Assembly (NCBI GenBank): GCA_004297985.1
Contig: SCRA01000080.1
Span: forward strand, 62,001 to 126,000
DNA: 64,000 nucleotides
Source: a bacterium
Lineage (GTDB): Bacteria > Vulcanimicrobiota > Vulcanimicrobiia > Vulcanimicrobiales > SCRA01
Reading direction: 5' to 3'
Of this stretch, positions 10,067 to 18,180 are shown one piece after another. A model generated the notes under the pieces. That model was not told where the DNA came from. It did no database searches and worked only from the letters and a program-made list of their open reading frames with translations. Every line of letters begins with the position of its first letter. The first letter of the stretch is position 1. The position numbers were made by a program, and so were the translations under genes.

Positions 10067-11331
10067 TCGCCGGTGCCGCACTGATTGCGACGTTCGTCCT
10101 GGCTGCCGTGCTCATGTGGCGGCGCATGCTGCCGGCGCTGCTGGCCGTGCCCCTGGTGGCGCTCCTGGCGGGAATCGTCTCGGGAGTGCACCCCCAGCAA
10201 TTGCTCCAAGCGATCGGCGAAGGCACGTCGGGGCGCATCGCCCCCGCTTACGCCGCCGTGATCTTCGGAGCGCTTCTGGGGCGCGTCACGATGCGCACGG
10301 GCATCGCGGAGTATCTCGTCTCGCGCGCTGCGGAGTTCGGCGGCGACCGGCCCTATGCGGTGGTCGTCTCCGTCGGCGTCGCCGTCGCCGCGCTCTTCAC
10401 GACGCTCACGGGCCTCGGAGCGATCGTGATGGTGGGCGGCATCGCGCTTCCTGTGATGCTCTCGGTCGGCGTGCGGCGCGAGACGGCCGCCTGCGCCTTC
10501 CTGATGTTCTTCGCCTTGGGTGCGACGTTCAACGTGGCGCTCTGGACGCTCTACGGCGGGATCGTGGGTGCCTCGACGGCGGCGTTTGCAACATTGGCTC
10601 CGCCTGTCTTCGTCGCCGCGGCGCTAGCTCTGGCTGCCTTCCTGCTGATGAGCGCGCGGCGCGAGCGCGGCTTCGCCCGTCTCGCGCTCGACGATCCCTT
10701 CGCGAGCGTCGCACCCGAGGTGCCGTGGCCGGCGCTGATCGCTCCGGTGCTGCCGTTGATCCTCATCCTTGCCTTCCGCTGGGGGGCCTGGGGCCCGGTC
10801 CCCGCCTTCTTGATCGCGGCGGTCTACGCGGCGGTCATCGTGCGTCCGCGCGACGCCGTGCAGACGCTGGTCTCCAGTGCCGTGCGCGGCATCGAGGACG
10901 TGGCCCCAGCCGTCTTTCTGATGATGGGCATCGGCATGTTGCTGGCGGTGGCGGCGCTCCCGCAGGTCCATGATGCGCTGGCCCCGATCGTGGCGCGCAT
11001 CGCGCCGCGCCATGCCGTGACCTATGCCATGCTCTTCGGCTTGCTCTCGCCGTTGGCGCTCTACCGCGGTCCGCTCAACCCCGTGGGCGTGGGCGTTGCC
11101 ATCTTCGCCGTGCTCGCCCAGCAGGGGGCGCTGCCGCCGCTGGCTTTGGCGGCGGCCGTGCTCGCCGTGGTGCAAGTGCAGAACGTCTGCGATCCCACCA
11201 ACACGCAGAACGTCTGGGTAGCCAACCAAGTGGGCGTGGACGTCGAAACGATCACCAAACGCACGCTTTCGTTCCAGACGGGCGTGGCCATCGCCGTAGC
11301 CGCCGGCGCCGCATGGGCGTTCCATCTGTGA
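10063..11331 (+). CDS. IT-superfamily permease (GntP/CitMHS-like)
   Basis: A 422-residue inner-membrane protein with about eleven to twelve hydrophobic segments, starting at a GTG that overlaps the GH20 stop (GTGA). Two re-entrant-like regions are suggested by TLTGLGAIVMVGG and by the C-terminal VQVQNVCDPTNTQNVWVANQ, as in ion-transporter superfamily proteins for gluconate, citrate or other organic anions. I cannot assign a substrate. Placement after the hexosaminidase and before kinase and epimerase genes suggests import of a product of that pathway, for instance a sugar acid or an N-acyl amino acid. A longer open frame exists upstream but runs across the GH20 gene, so I start here. Confidence 0.75.
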   Translation: MIAGAALIATFVLAAVLMWRRMLPALLAVPLVALLAGIVSGVHPQQLLQAIGEGTSGRIAPAYAAVIFGALLGRVTMRTGIAEYLVSRAAEFGGDRPYAVVVSVGVAVAALFTTLTGLGAIVMVGGIALPVMLSVGVRRETAACAFLMFFALGATFNVALWTLYGGIVGASTAAFATLAPPVFVAAALALAAFLLMSARRERGFARLALDDPFASVAPEVPWPALIAPVLPLILILAFRWGAWGPVPAFLIAAVYAAVIVRPRDAVQTLVSSAVRGIEDVAPAVFLMMGIGMLLAVAALPQVHDALAPIVARIAPRHAVTYAMLFGLLSPLALYRGPLNPVGVGVAIFAVLAQQGALPPLALAAAVLAVVQVQNVCDPTNTQNVWVANQVGVDVETITKRTLSFQTGVAIAVAAGAAWAFHL

Positions 11332-12089
11332 TCGCCGCGTTGCTGCTGGCGGCGGCGTCGGCGTTGATCGCGCAGTTTCCCGGGCTTTTTGCGCCGCTGG
11401 CGGCGGCACGTACCATCGCCGTCACGCCTGCGGCAAGCATCGATGCAGACGTGGCGGCGCGCGAAGCGGGGCGCGCCATCGATCAAACTTGGAACGATCT
11501 GCGCCCCCTGAGCTTTGAAGGCGACGCCGCCGAAAGCGACTGCCGCGTCAAGCCCTTCGCTGCCGATGCGCGCATCGCCGCCGACGATACCCCGTATGCG
11601 GACGGCCTGCTCGTTGAAGTCACCTTCGATCTCGTCGACTGCGCGGGATGGGAAGTGGACCAGTGGACGGAGCAGCGGCTGCTGCCCGGCGGTGCGTCTC
11701 GGGCGGAGGTGGAGCGGGCGCTGCGCACGCTGGCGCGCCACGCCGTCACCGATGCCGACATCTGGGCGCACCTGCATCGGCAGCGCGCGCAACGCCTCTT
11801 CGGGGAAGGCCTCGCGCTGCTGCCCGGCGACCCGCCCACCTATCTCTACAGTTTCTACAAGACGCCGGACGGCAAGATGCGTGTGGCCGTGCGCCCGGGC
11901 GGCCCCGCCTGGGAGGCCGGCGTTCGAGGCGGCGACGTGTTGGTACGACTCGACGGAACATTCTGGTGGGAATACGGGACCTTCCAAACACAGCGCCGAG
12001 CCTACGACGGCCGCCCGCACACGCTCTCGCTCGAGCGCGGGGCGCGGACGCTCGAGGTGCGCCTGGGCGCTCCGTTGGAGCTGCGCTGA
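11313..12089 (+). CDS. secreted/anchored PDZ-domain protein
   Basis: A 258-residue protein with an N-terminal hydrophobic anchor or signal (VIAALLLAAASALIAQFPGLF). A central region of about 150 residues contains two Cys (SDCRVKPF, DLVDCAGWEVDQW), and a C-terminal PDZ-like segment follows (MRVAVRPGGPAWEAGVRGGDVLVRLDG). PDZ domains bind extended C-termini or serve as protease adaptors, but no protease domain is present here. It overlaps the permease gene by 19 bp and is followed 6 bp later by the hydantoinase gene, so it belongs to the same transcript. It is probably periplasmic; its partner is unknown. Confidence 0.75.
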   Translation: MGVPSVIAALLLAAASALIAQFPGLFAPLAAARTIAVTPAASIDADVAAREAGRAIDQTWNDLRPLSFEGDAAESDCRVKPFAADARIAADDTPYADGLLVEVTFDLVDCAGWEVDQWTEQRLLPGGASRAEVERALRTLARHAVTDADIWAHLHRQRAQRLFGEGLALLPGDPPTYLYSFYKTPDGKMRVAVRPGGPAWEAGVRGGDVLVRLDGTFWWEYGTFQTQRRAYDGRPHTLSLERGARTLEVRLGAPLELR

Positions 12090-12095
12090 TCCTCG

Positions 12096-14189
12096 ATGCA
12101 GCATTGCGCGCGCGTGCGGATCGGCGTCGACGTCGGCGGAACGTTCACCGACGTGGTGGCAGTCGATGCCGCGAGCGGCGCACTGCTGGGCTCGCTGAAG
12201 GTGCCGACGACCCATCGCGCCGCCGAAGGCGTGGCGCTGGGCATCGTTGAGGCGCTGGAGCGCGCGTTATGCGCCTGGAGCCTCGCACCCGAGGACGTGG
12301 TCTTCCTTGCGCACTCCACGACGCAGGCCACCAACGCGCTGCTGGAGGGCGATCTCGCGCGCGTCGGCGTACTTACCGTCGGATCCGGCGTGGAGGGTCT
12401 GCTAGCGCGCATGGCGGCGCGTGTCCCTGCGCTGTGCCCGGCCGCGGGAGTCGAGTTGCGCCCGCTCCACGGCTGGCTCTCCGCGCACCATCCCGAGCGC
12501 CTCGAGGCGGCGATCGACGCGCTGCGCGCGGGCGGCGCCGAGGCGATCGTCGCCGCCGACGCGTTCTCCGTCGATCGCCCCGCGCGCGAAGCGCATATCG
12601 CTGCCGTCGCCCGCCGCCGTGTGGGTTTCGCGACGGCGACGCACGATGTCAGCACGCTCTACGGACTGCGCGTGCGCACGCGCACGGCGGTGGTCAACGC
12701 CGCGATGCTCCCCACCATGGTGCGCACGGCGCGCATGACCGGCGATGCGGCGCGGCGCGCGGGCATTCCCGCGCCGCTGATGATCATGCGCAGCGACGGC
12801 GGCGTGATGGATGCGCGGGAGATGGAGCGGCGTCCTGTGGCGACCATGCTCTCCGGCCCCGCGGCCGGCGTGGCGGGGGCCCTCTTCCACGAGCGCCTAT
12901 CGGAGGGCATCTTCGTGGAAGTCGGCGGCACCAGCGCCGATTGCAGCGCCGTGGTCGATGGAAGGCCGCAGACGCGTGCCGCCACGCTTGGCGGAGCGCG
13001 AACCAGCGTTGAGGCGCTCGACGTGCGCACGCTTGCCGTGGCGGGTGGAAGCCTCGCGCGTCTGCGCGATGGCGCCGTTGTCGATCTCGGGCCGCGCAGC
13101 GCGCACATCGCCGGTTTGCGCTATTCCTGTTTCGCACCGCCCGGCATCTTCGCCGCAGCGGCGTTCGCGCCGACGGACGACGGTTTTCTCGCCGTACGCG
13201 GCGGCGACGGCGAGCGCTACGCCCTCACGCCGACATGCGCGGCCAATGCGCTGGACCAAATCCCGGAGGGCGCCTTCGCCCGTGCTCCCGGAGGCGAGGC
13301 TGCGCGCGCCGCCTTCACCTGCGCCGCGCGTGCCTTGGGAAGCGGGGCAGAGCCTCTGGCGCGCGCCATCCTCGACCTTGCCGCCGAGCGGCTCGCCCCC
13401 GTCTTCGCCGCGCTCATCCGCGCCTACGCGCTGGCGTCGCCCGTGACGATCGTGGGCGGCGGCGGCGGTGCGGGGGCCCTGATCCCCTATGTCGCGCAGC
13501 GTCTTGGCCACCCGTGGCGCCTGGCGCGCAACGCCGAAGTGATCTCGCCGATCGGCGTAGCCCTGGCGCTGGTGCGCGACGTGGTAGAGCGCACGATCGT
13601 CGATCCAACGCCCGACGATGTGGTGCGCGTGCGCGCCGAAGCGGAGGCGGCCGCCGTGCGCTCCGGCGCCGATCCGGCGGGCGTGCAGGTGGCGGTGGAA
13701 GTGGATGCGCGGCGCAATCGCGTACGCGCCGTGGCAACGGGGGCGACGGCGCTGGGCGGAACGGCCGTACCGCGCGTCGCCGACGAAGCTGCGCGGCGTA
13801 TGGAGGCGGCTCGAGCGCTGGGCGTCGCGCCGGAGGACGTGCGCGAAGCGGCGCGTACTCGGACGTTCGTCGTCTACGTGACGGAAGCGCGGCGTGCCGC
13901 TGCCGTCGACCACGCCGGCGTGGTGCGCCTGCGCAGATTCGATGCTTGGGCGCGAGTCCTTCCGGCGGGCGAGGTTGCGGCGCAGCTTGCGCACGCTTTG
14001 GAGCGTTGGACGACATTTGGCGACGTGGGGCGGGCTCTGCCGCGATGCGCGCTGCTGGTGGGCGGCCGCGTGGTGGAGGTGGCGGATGTGTCCTCCGTCG
14101 CGCAGGCTGTTGCCCTCGCCCGCGAAGAAGTGCGTACCATGCCAAGCGAAGAGCCGGTCGGGATCGTGCTCTCCCGTCAGCGCGCGTGA
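12096..14189 (+). CDS. hydantoinase/oxoprolinase family protein, subunit A type
   Basis: A 697-residue HyuA-like protein. Residues 8-22 (RIGVDVGGTFTDVVA) form the ASKHA phosphate-binding loop of the hydantoinase/oxoprolinase N-terminal domain. AHSTTQATNALLEG and GPAAGVAGALF are further family signatures, and IVGGGGGAGALIPYVAQRLG in the second half carries the C-terminal ATPase loop. Family members open hydantoin or 5-oxoproline rings with ATP, or carboxylate acetone-like ketones, usually together with a B subunit. No HyuB gene is adjacent; an FAD oxidoreductase follows instead, overlapping by 4 bp. The natural substrate is therefore open; a cyclic amide made in cell-wall or amino-acid catabolism is one option. 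Length is normal for subunit A. Confidence 0.85.
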   Translation: MQHCARVRIGVDVGGTFTDVVAVDAASGALLGSLKVPTTHRAAEGVALGIVEALERALCAWSLAPEDVVFLAHSTTQATNALLEGDLARVGVLTVGSGVEGLLARMAARVPALCPAAGVELRPLHGWLSAHHPERLEAAIDALRAGGAEAIVAADAFSVDRPAREAHIAAVARRRVGFATATHDVSTLYGLRVRTRTAVVNAAMLPTMVRTARMTGDAARRAGIPAPLMIMRSDGGVMDAREMERRPVATMLSGPAAGVAGALFHERLSEGIFVEVGGTSADCSAVVDGRPQTRAATLGGARTSVEALDVRTLAVAGGSLARLRDGAVVDLGPRSAHIAGLRYSCFAPPGIFAAAAFAPTDDGFLAVRGGDGERYALTPTCAANALDQIPEGAFARAPGGEAARAAFTCAARALGSGAEPLARAILDLAAERLAPVFAALIRAYALASPVTIVGGGGGAGALIPYVAQRLGHPWRLARNAEVISPIGVALALVRDVVERTIVDPTPDDVVRVRAEAEAAAVRSGADPAGVQVAVEVDARRNRVRAVATGATALGGTAVPRVADEAARRMEAARALGVAPEDVREAARTRTFVVYVTEARRAAAVDHAGVVRLRRFDAWARVLPAGEVAAQLAHALERWTTFGDVGRALPRCALLVGGRVVEVADVSSVAQAVALAREEVRTMPSEEPVGIVLSRQRA

Positions 14190-15547
14190 GCGCATACGCC
14201 TCGGATGTCCTCGTCGTCGGCGGCGGCAACGCCGGCTGCATGGCCGCGTTGGCCGCCGCGCGCCACGGCGCCGACGTGCTGGTGATCGAGCGGTACGGCT
14301 TTCTCGGCGGCACGGCGACGGCGGCGATGGTTGGGCCGTGGATGACCTTCCACGCGGGGGAACGGCGCGTGGTGGGCGGCATCGCGCAGGAGGTCGTCGA
14401 GCGCCTCCAGGCGCGCGGCGGCTCGCCGGGCCATCTCCCCGATGCCTCGAGCTACGTCCCCACGATCACGCCGTTCGATCCCGAGATACTCAAGGCCGTG
14501 CTCTTCGAGATGATGGAGGAGGCGGGCGTTCGTCTCGTGCTCCACGCCTGGTTGCTCGATGCGCTGATGGACGGCGCGCGAGTGCGCGGTGCACGCTTCG
14601 CGACGGTAGGCGGGGTGCGCGAGGCGTGCGCGAGGATCAGCATCGATGCAACGGCCGACGCCCGCCTCGCGTTCTCCGCGGGCGTGGCGATGCAGCAGGG
14701 CGACGAGCGCGGGCGCGTCCAGCCGTGCACGATGATCTTCCGCCTCTCTCACGTCGACCGCGGGGCGCTGGCCGCGTACATTCGCGCCCATCCCGACCAG
14801 ATGCGCACGCACCTCGACGCGCGCAGCGTGCGCGCCGAGGATCTTACGGCGGTGGCCGGGCTCTACGAGTTGTGGGAGCGTGCGCGCTCCGCCGGCGAGG
14901 TGAGCGTCCCGCGCGAGCTGGTCTCGCTCTTCGCCACGCCTTATAGCGACGAGATGACGGTCAACATGACGCGTGTGACGGGCGTCGATCCGCTCGATCC
15001 CGACGATCTCACGCGCGCCGAGATCGAGGGGCGCAGGCAGGCGATGGAGTTGGTGACGTTCTTCCAGCGCCATGTTCCGGGCTTCGAGGGCTCGCGTCTC
15101 GCGGCCAGCGCCGTGCAGTTGGGCGTTCGCGAGACGCGGCGCATCGTGGGCGAGTACGTCTTGACGGCGGAGGATCTGCTGGCCGCCCGCCGCTTCCCCG
15201 ATGCGGTCGCGCGCAGCGGTTACCCCATCGACATTCACAATCCCACTGGCGCCGGAACGCTCACGAAACGGCTCCCTCCCGGCGAGACCTATGAGATCCC
15301 CTATCGCTGTCTGGTTCCCGCCGGGATCGACGGCATGCTGGTGACAGGACGCTGCATCTCGACAACCCATGAGGCGCTGGCCTCCACGCGTCTCACGCCT
15401 ACCGTGATGACGCTGGGACAGGCGGCAGGGACGGCTGCGGCGCTGTGCACGCGCGAGGATACGCGCCCGCGCGACGTCGACGGGCGGCGCCTGCGCGCGA
15501 TCCTGCGTGACGACGGCGTCGATCTCCCGGAGCAGGCGGCGCGGTAG
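14186..15547 (+). CDS. FAD-dependent oxidoreductase (FAD_oxidored family)
   Basis: A 453-residue flavoprotein starting at GTG 14186 (GTGA overlap with the hydantoinase stop). The dinucleotide loop VLVVGGGNAGCMAALAAARHG near residue 8 is followed by an acidic VIERYGFLGGTATAAMVGPW. This GGTAT pattern is typical of the FAD_oxidored family, whose members are often annotated only as FAD-dependent oxidoreductases. Near the C terminus, GMLVTGRCISTTHEALASTR and a second FAD contact (TVMTLGQAAGTAAALC) complete the cofactor site. No Fe-S or signal sequence is visible, so it is probably cytoplasmic. Its position after hydantoinase A suggests it oxidises the same compound; the substrate is unknown. A long upstream open frame is antisense or out-of-frame to the hydantoinase and is not part of the protein. 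Confidence 0.85.
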   Translation: MSAYASDVLVVGGGNAGCMAALAAARHGADVLVIERYGFLGGTATAAMVGPWMTFHAGERRVVGGIAQEVVERLQARGGSPGHLPDASSYVPTITPFDPEILKAVLFEMMEEAGVRLVLHAWLLDALMDGARVRGARFATVGGVREACARISIDATADARLAFSAGVAMQQGDERGRVQPCTMIFRLSHVDRGALAAYIRAHPDQMRTHLDARSVRAEDLTAVAGLYELWERARSAGEVSVPRELVSLFATPYSDEMTVNMTRVTGVDPLDPDDLTRAEIEGRRQAMELVTFFQRHVPGFEGSRLAASAVQLGVRETRRIVGEYVLTAEDLLAARRFPDAVARSGYPIDIHNPTGAGTLTKRLPPGETYEIPYRCLVPAGIDGMLVTGRCISTTHEALASTRLTPTVMTLGQAAGTAAALCTREDTRPRDVDGRRLRAILRDDGVDLPEQAAR

Positions 15548-15873
15548 TGGACCCCGTTCAGGTAGCGGCCGACTGGGGGCTGAAGGTGGCGGTCGAGGAG
15601 TTCGGCGACGCCGCGCGCGCTGTGGCCGCCGAATACGACCCGCGCCTCAAGACCATTCGCGTCAACGCGCGCGTGCTCGGCGATCGCTGCGATGCCGCCG
15701 GCACGCTGGCGGCGTGCGTTGCGCACGAGCTCTACCACCATCTCGAGCACATCGGTTGCGTGCGGAGCCGGCCGGGCGGCCGCCAACGTGAAGCGCTCGC
15801 GGATGCCTATGCCCGTCGCTATTTCGATCTCGCCGTGGATCCCGCACAGGTGCGGCGGACGTTGGAGCGATGA
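15547..15873 (+). CDS. small HExxH metallopeptidase-like protein (ImmA/IrrE type)
   Basis: A 108-residue protein starting at a GTG that shares one base with the preceding stop (TAGTG). It contains HELYHH at 60-65 (zinc-binding HExxH) and a downstream Glu in REALADAYARRY around residue 82 that could be the third ligand, the pattern of M78/ImmA-IrrE peptidases. There is no helix-turn-helix domain, which many regulatory M78 proteins have. Family members cleave repressors or are stress-linked; here the neighbours are metabolic. It could remodel a regulator of this operon or simply be a small cytoplasmic peptidase. Both are inference. Confidence 0.7.
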   Translation: MDPVQVAADWGLKVAVEEFGDAARAVAAEYDPRLKTIRVNARVLGDRCDAAGTLAACVAHELYHHLEHIGCVRSRPGGRQREALADAYARRYFDLAVDPAQVRRTLER

Positions 15874-16781
15874 AGCTTTTCGTGGGAGTCGACGGTGGTC
15901 AGACGGCAACGCAGGCCGTGGTGGGCGACGAGCACGGTACGGTGTTGGGACGCGGCGAGAGTGGCCCCGCCAACCACGTCGACGAACCCGGCGCCGATGA
16001 ACGCCTGCGCGTTGCCGTCGAGAAGGCGGTGCGGGGCGCGCTCTATAACGCCGGGCTGGCCTCGGCGACCCTCTTCGCGGGGGCGCACGTGGCGCTGACG
16101 GGGGAGATCGAAGAGCGGCGGACGGCGGCGGTGGGGAGGGCGGTTCGTGCGGAGCGGTTGACCGTCGGCCACGATGCGCAAGCCGCGTGGATGGGCGCGT
16201 TTGCCGGTGCCCCGGGCATCGCGGTGATCGCCGGCACCGGCTCGGTGGCCTTCGGACGCAATGCGCGTGGCGAGGAGGTGCGCGTGGGGGGCTGGGGCTA
16301 CCTGTTCGGCGACCGCGGCTCCGCGTTTTGGCTCGCCGCGGAGGCGATCCGGCGTGCTCTGGATATCTTGGACCGCGGGCGGGAGACGCCGCTGGGCGAG
16401 GCCGCGCGCCGCCACTTTGACGTCGGGCGCTTGCCCGAGATCCCCGCCGCCTTCTACCGCCGGAACCTCTCGCGCGATGCCGTGGCCGGCTTCGCGCGCG
16501 TCGTCACCGCAATGGCCGCACAGGGTGACGTAGAAGCGGTGGGGCTGGTCGAGGAAGCGGGGCGTACCCTCGCGGAGTTGGCGCTGGTGGCGTTGGATCG
16601 CCTCGGTCTGCGCCGCGGCGAGGTGGCACTCGTCGGCGGCGCGTCCGCCGATCCGCTCCTGCGCCGGGCGACGGGGCGCGAGCTGGGCCTGCGGGGGGCG
16701 ACGATGCGCGAGCCGTTGGCCGAACCGGTCGTGGGTGCGCTGTGGTTGGCTGGGACCGGGCAGGAGGGCGGGCGTGCTTGA
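15870..16781 (+). CDS. BadF/BadG/BcrA/BcrD-type ATPase, N-acetylglucosamine-kinase-like
   Basis: A 303-residue ASKHA-fold protein. LFVGVDGGQTATQAVVGDE at the N terminus is the phosphate-1 loop, IAVIAGTGSVAFGRN the phosphate-2 loop, and GGWGYLFGDRGSAFWLA the motif that distinguishes the GlcNAc-kinase branch of this family from the radical-activating BadF/HgdC proteins, which carry a Cys-ligated Fe-S cluster. No such Cys pair is visible. It probably phosphorylates an N-acetylhexosamine with ATP in the cytoplasm. It is overlapped by the peptidase gene (4 bp) and itself overlaps nanE by 8 bp, which fits a kinase-epimerase pair. Confidence 0.82.
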   Translation: MKLFVGVDGGQTATQAVVGDEHGTVLGRGESGPANHVDEPGADERLRVAVEKAVRGALYNAGLASATLFAGAHVALTGEIEERRTAAVGRAVRAERLTVGHDAQAAWMGAFAGAPGIAVIAGTGSVAFGRNARGEEVRVGGWGYLFGDRGSAFWLAAEAIRRALDILDRGRETPLGEAARRHFDVGRLPEIPAAFYRRNLSRDAVAGFARVVTAMAAQGDVEAVGLVEEAGRTLAELALVALDRLGLRRGEVALVGGASADPLLRRATGRELGLRGATMREPLAEPVVGALWLAGTGQEGGRA

Positions 16782-17460
16782 ACCGATTCTTCCGTTTCCG
16801 CGGGGGCTTGTGGTCAGCGTTCAAGCGGAGGAGGGCAGCCCTCTCGACGACCCGGCGGTGCTTGCCGCGATGGCCCGCTCCGCCGAGCGAGGCGGCGCGG
16901 TGGCTGTGCGTGCCCAAGGGGTGGCGAACATCCGCGCCATCCGTGCGTGCTGCGCCTTGCCGATCATCGGGCTCATCAAGCGTCATGTCCCCGGGAGCGA
17001 CGTCTACATCACGCCAGCCTATGAGGATGCGCGGGCGATCGCGCGAGCCGGCGCCGACGTGGTGGCTCTCGATGCCACGCCCCGCTCTCGCCCCGGAGGC
17101 GCCGTCCTGGCCGAGATCATCGCAGCGATCCATCGTGAGCTGGGATGCCCCGTCATGGCGGACTGCGCTACGTTCGAAGACGCCTTGGCGGCGCAGACGC
17201 TTGGTGCCGACATCCTCGCAACCACCCTCTGCGGATACACGAGCGAGACCCGCGCCGTCCCGCTACCCGCACTCGACCTCGTGGCACGTATCGCGGCTGC
17301 GGCGCGCCGTCCGACGTTGTGCGAGGGGGGAGTCGGGCACCCGAGTGAGGCAGCCGCCGCGCTCGCCCGCGGCGCGTACGCCTGCGTGGTGGGCACCGCG
17401 ATCACCAACGTCGACGCGTTGACGCGCGCCTTTGCGGCCGCCGCTCGAGGCCAGGCCTAA
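16774..17460 (+). CDS. nanE: N-acetylmannosamine-6-phosphate 2-epimerase
   Basis: A 228-residue TIM-barrel protein starting at GTG 16774. The family pattern is clear: GGLVVSVQAEEGSPL-like start, GLIKRHVPGSDVYITP with the catalytic Lys, a conserved Asp in DVVALDATPRSRPGG, ADCATFEDALAAQTLGAD, and LCEGGVGHPSEA with the catalytic Glu. It converts ManNAc-6-phosphate to GlcNAc-6-phosphate. Directly upstream is the GlcNAc-kinase-like gene, so together they could channel ManNAc or GlcNAc freed by the hexosaminidase into central metabolism. NagA and NagB are not in the window. It ends the nine-gene run. Confidence 0.88.
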   Translation: MLEPILPFPRGLVVSVQAEEGSPLDDPAVLAAMARSAERGGAVAVRAQGVANIRAIRACCALPIIGLIKRHVPGSDVYITPAYEDARAIARAGADVVALDATPRSRPGGAVLAEIIAAIHRELGCPVMADCATFEDALAAQTLGADILATTLCGYTSETRAVPLPALDLVARIAAAARRPTLCEGGVGHPSEAAAALARGAYACVVGTAITNVDALTRAFAAAARGQA

Positions 17461-17472
17461 CGATTCCGCCGC

Positions 17473-17493
17473 GCGAAGCAACGCGGGCTTCGC
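17473..17493 (+). terminator. hairpin after nanE
   Basis: An inverted repeat with 7 bp arms (GCGAAGC - AACGCGG - GCTTCGC) begins 12 bp after the nanE stop and ends 15 bp before the next ATG. No T-run follows. It could end or attenuate the nine-gene transcript; equally it may be a leader hairpin of the downstream gene. Confidence 0.4.
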
Positions 17494-17508
17494 ACCACGG
17501 AGGAATGC

Positions 17509-18042
17509 ATGTTCAAGCGAGCTCTACCCGCCCTCGTTCTCGGATTGGCCGCCGCGTTGCCTATCGCCGGAGGAGCCGCCGAGCAGGCGACGCCCATGGA
17601 TCACGTTCCGCCGATCACGGTGACGGTGGTGCCGGAGGCCGGCGCGCCCGTGCTGCTCGATGTCGTCAAGGCGCAACGCGACGGCGACGGCGACATCGAC
17701 GTCGCTGCCAGCTACCACAATACCGAGCGCAAGGCCGTCACGGCCCTGCGCGTGCGCTTCGACGTCTTCGATCCGTTCGGTGGCGAGCTCGGCTACTTCA
17801 ACGGCGTATCGCAGGATCCGCTGGCTGCGCTCAAAGCCGCAACCATCGAGTGGAACGGCGACCAGCCGTATCCTATCTCCGCCGCGCTCCGCGCCCGCGT
17901 CACCGCCGTGGCCTTTGCCGACGGCACGTTTTGGCAAGCCTCAGATGTGCCGAACGCGGTCATCGACGCCGAGCATCATCGTCTGCTCCAGATCTACAAA
18001 GATAACGGTCTTCAAGCGTTGCTCAAGGCCCTCGGCCAGTAG
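17509..18042 (+). CDS. secreted protein of unknown function
   Basis: A 177-residue protein with a Sec signal peptide (MFKRALPALVLGLAAALPIA, likely cleavage after GGAA) and a good ribosome site (GGAGGA 6 bp upstream of the ATG). The mature part is a beta-rich domain, with alternating strands such as ITVTVVPEAGAPVLLDVV, VAASYHNTERKAVTALRVRF and YPISAALRARVTAVAFADG. It ends in an amphipathic helix, RLLQIYKDNGLQALLKALG. The layout resembles periplasmic FxLYD/immunoglobulin-like proteins, but I do not recognise a family. It stands between the amino-sugar operon and the oxidase operon and probably has its own promoter or reads through the hairpin at 17473-17493. Confidence 0.75.
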   Translation: MFKRALPALVLGLAAALPIAGGAAEQATPMDHVPPITVTVVPEAGAPVLLDVVKAQRDGDGDIDVAASYHNTERKAVTALRVRFDVFDPFGGELGYFNGVSQDPLAALKAATIEWNGDQPYPISAALRARVTAVAFADGTFWQASDVPNAVIDAEHHRLLQIYKDNGLQALLKALGQ

Positions 18043-18061
18043 AGCAGGTTGCAGCGCGCGC

Positions 18062-18091
18062 TTGATTCTGCGACGTATGTCGCAGTAGAGA
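18062..18091 (+). promoter_or_regulatory. candidate promoter of the cytochrome oxidase operon with a dyad in the spacer
   Basis: TTGATT (18062-18067) and TAGAGA (18086-18091) lie 18 bp apart, a reasonable sigma-70-like pair, about 90 bp before the ctaC start. The whole 18 bp spacer is a dyad: arms CTGCGAC (18068-18074) and GTCGCAG (18079-18085) around GTAT. A repressor bound there would sit between the -35 and -10. The half-site resembles operators of BlaI/MecI/CopY-type repressors, though that comparison is from memory. The -10 match is moderate. Confidence 0.5.
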
Positions 18092-18092
18092 G

Positions 18093-18110
18093 TCTTCTCG
18101 AATGAGAAGA
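18093..18110 (+). promoter_or_regulatory. perfect inverted repeat in the ctaC leader
   Basis: TCTTCTC (18093-18099) and GAGAAGA (18104-18110) are perfect 7 bp arms around GAAT. The dyad starts 1 bp after the proposed -10 and would overlap the transcription start. It may be a second operator or a small leader hairpin. Confidence 0.45.
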
Positions 18111-18180
18111 TACCGAGAAAGGACGAGGAATCGCTTGGCGCGCGGCTAATCCACAGATGCGCTTCAGGAGTACAACAGCA

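Noticed and set aside
7988-10081. Very long minus-strand open frame (697 codons) opposite the GH20-like gene
   Set aside because: Arg/His-rich product without motifs. The plus strand has a clean GH20 protein; open antisense frames are common at this GC content.
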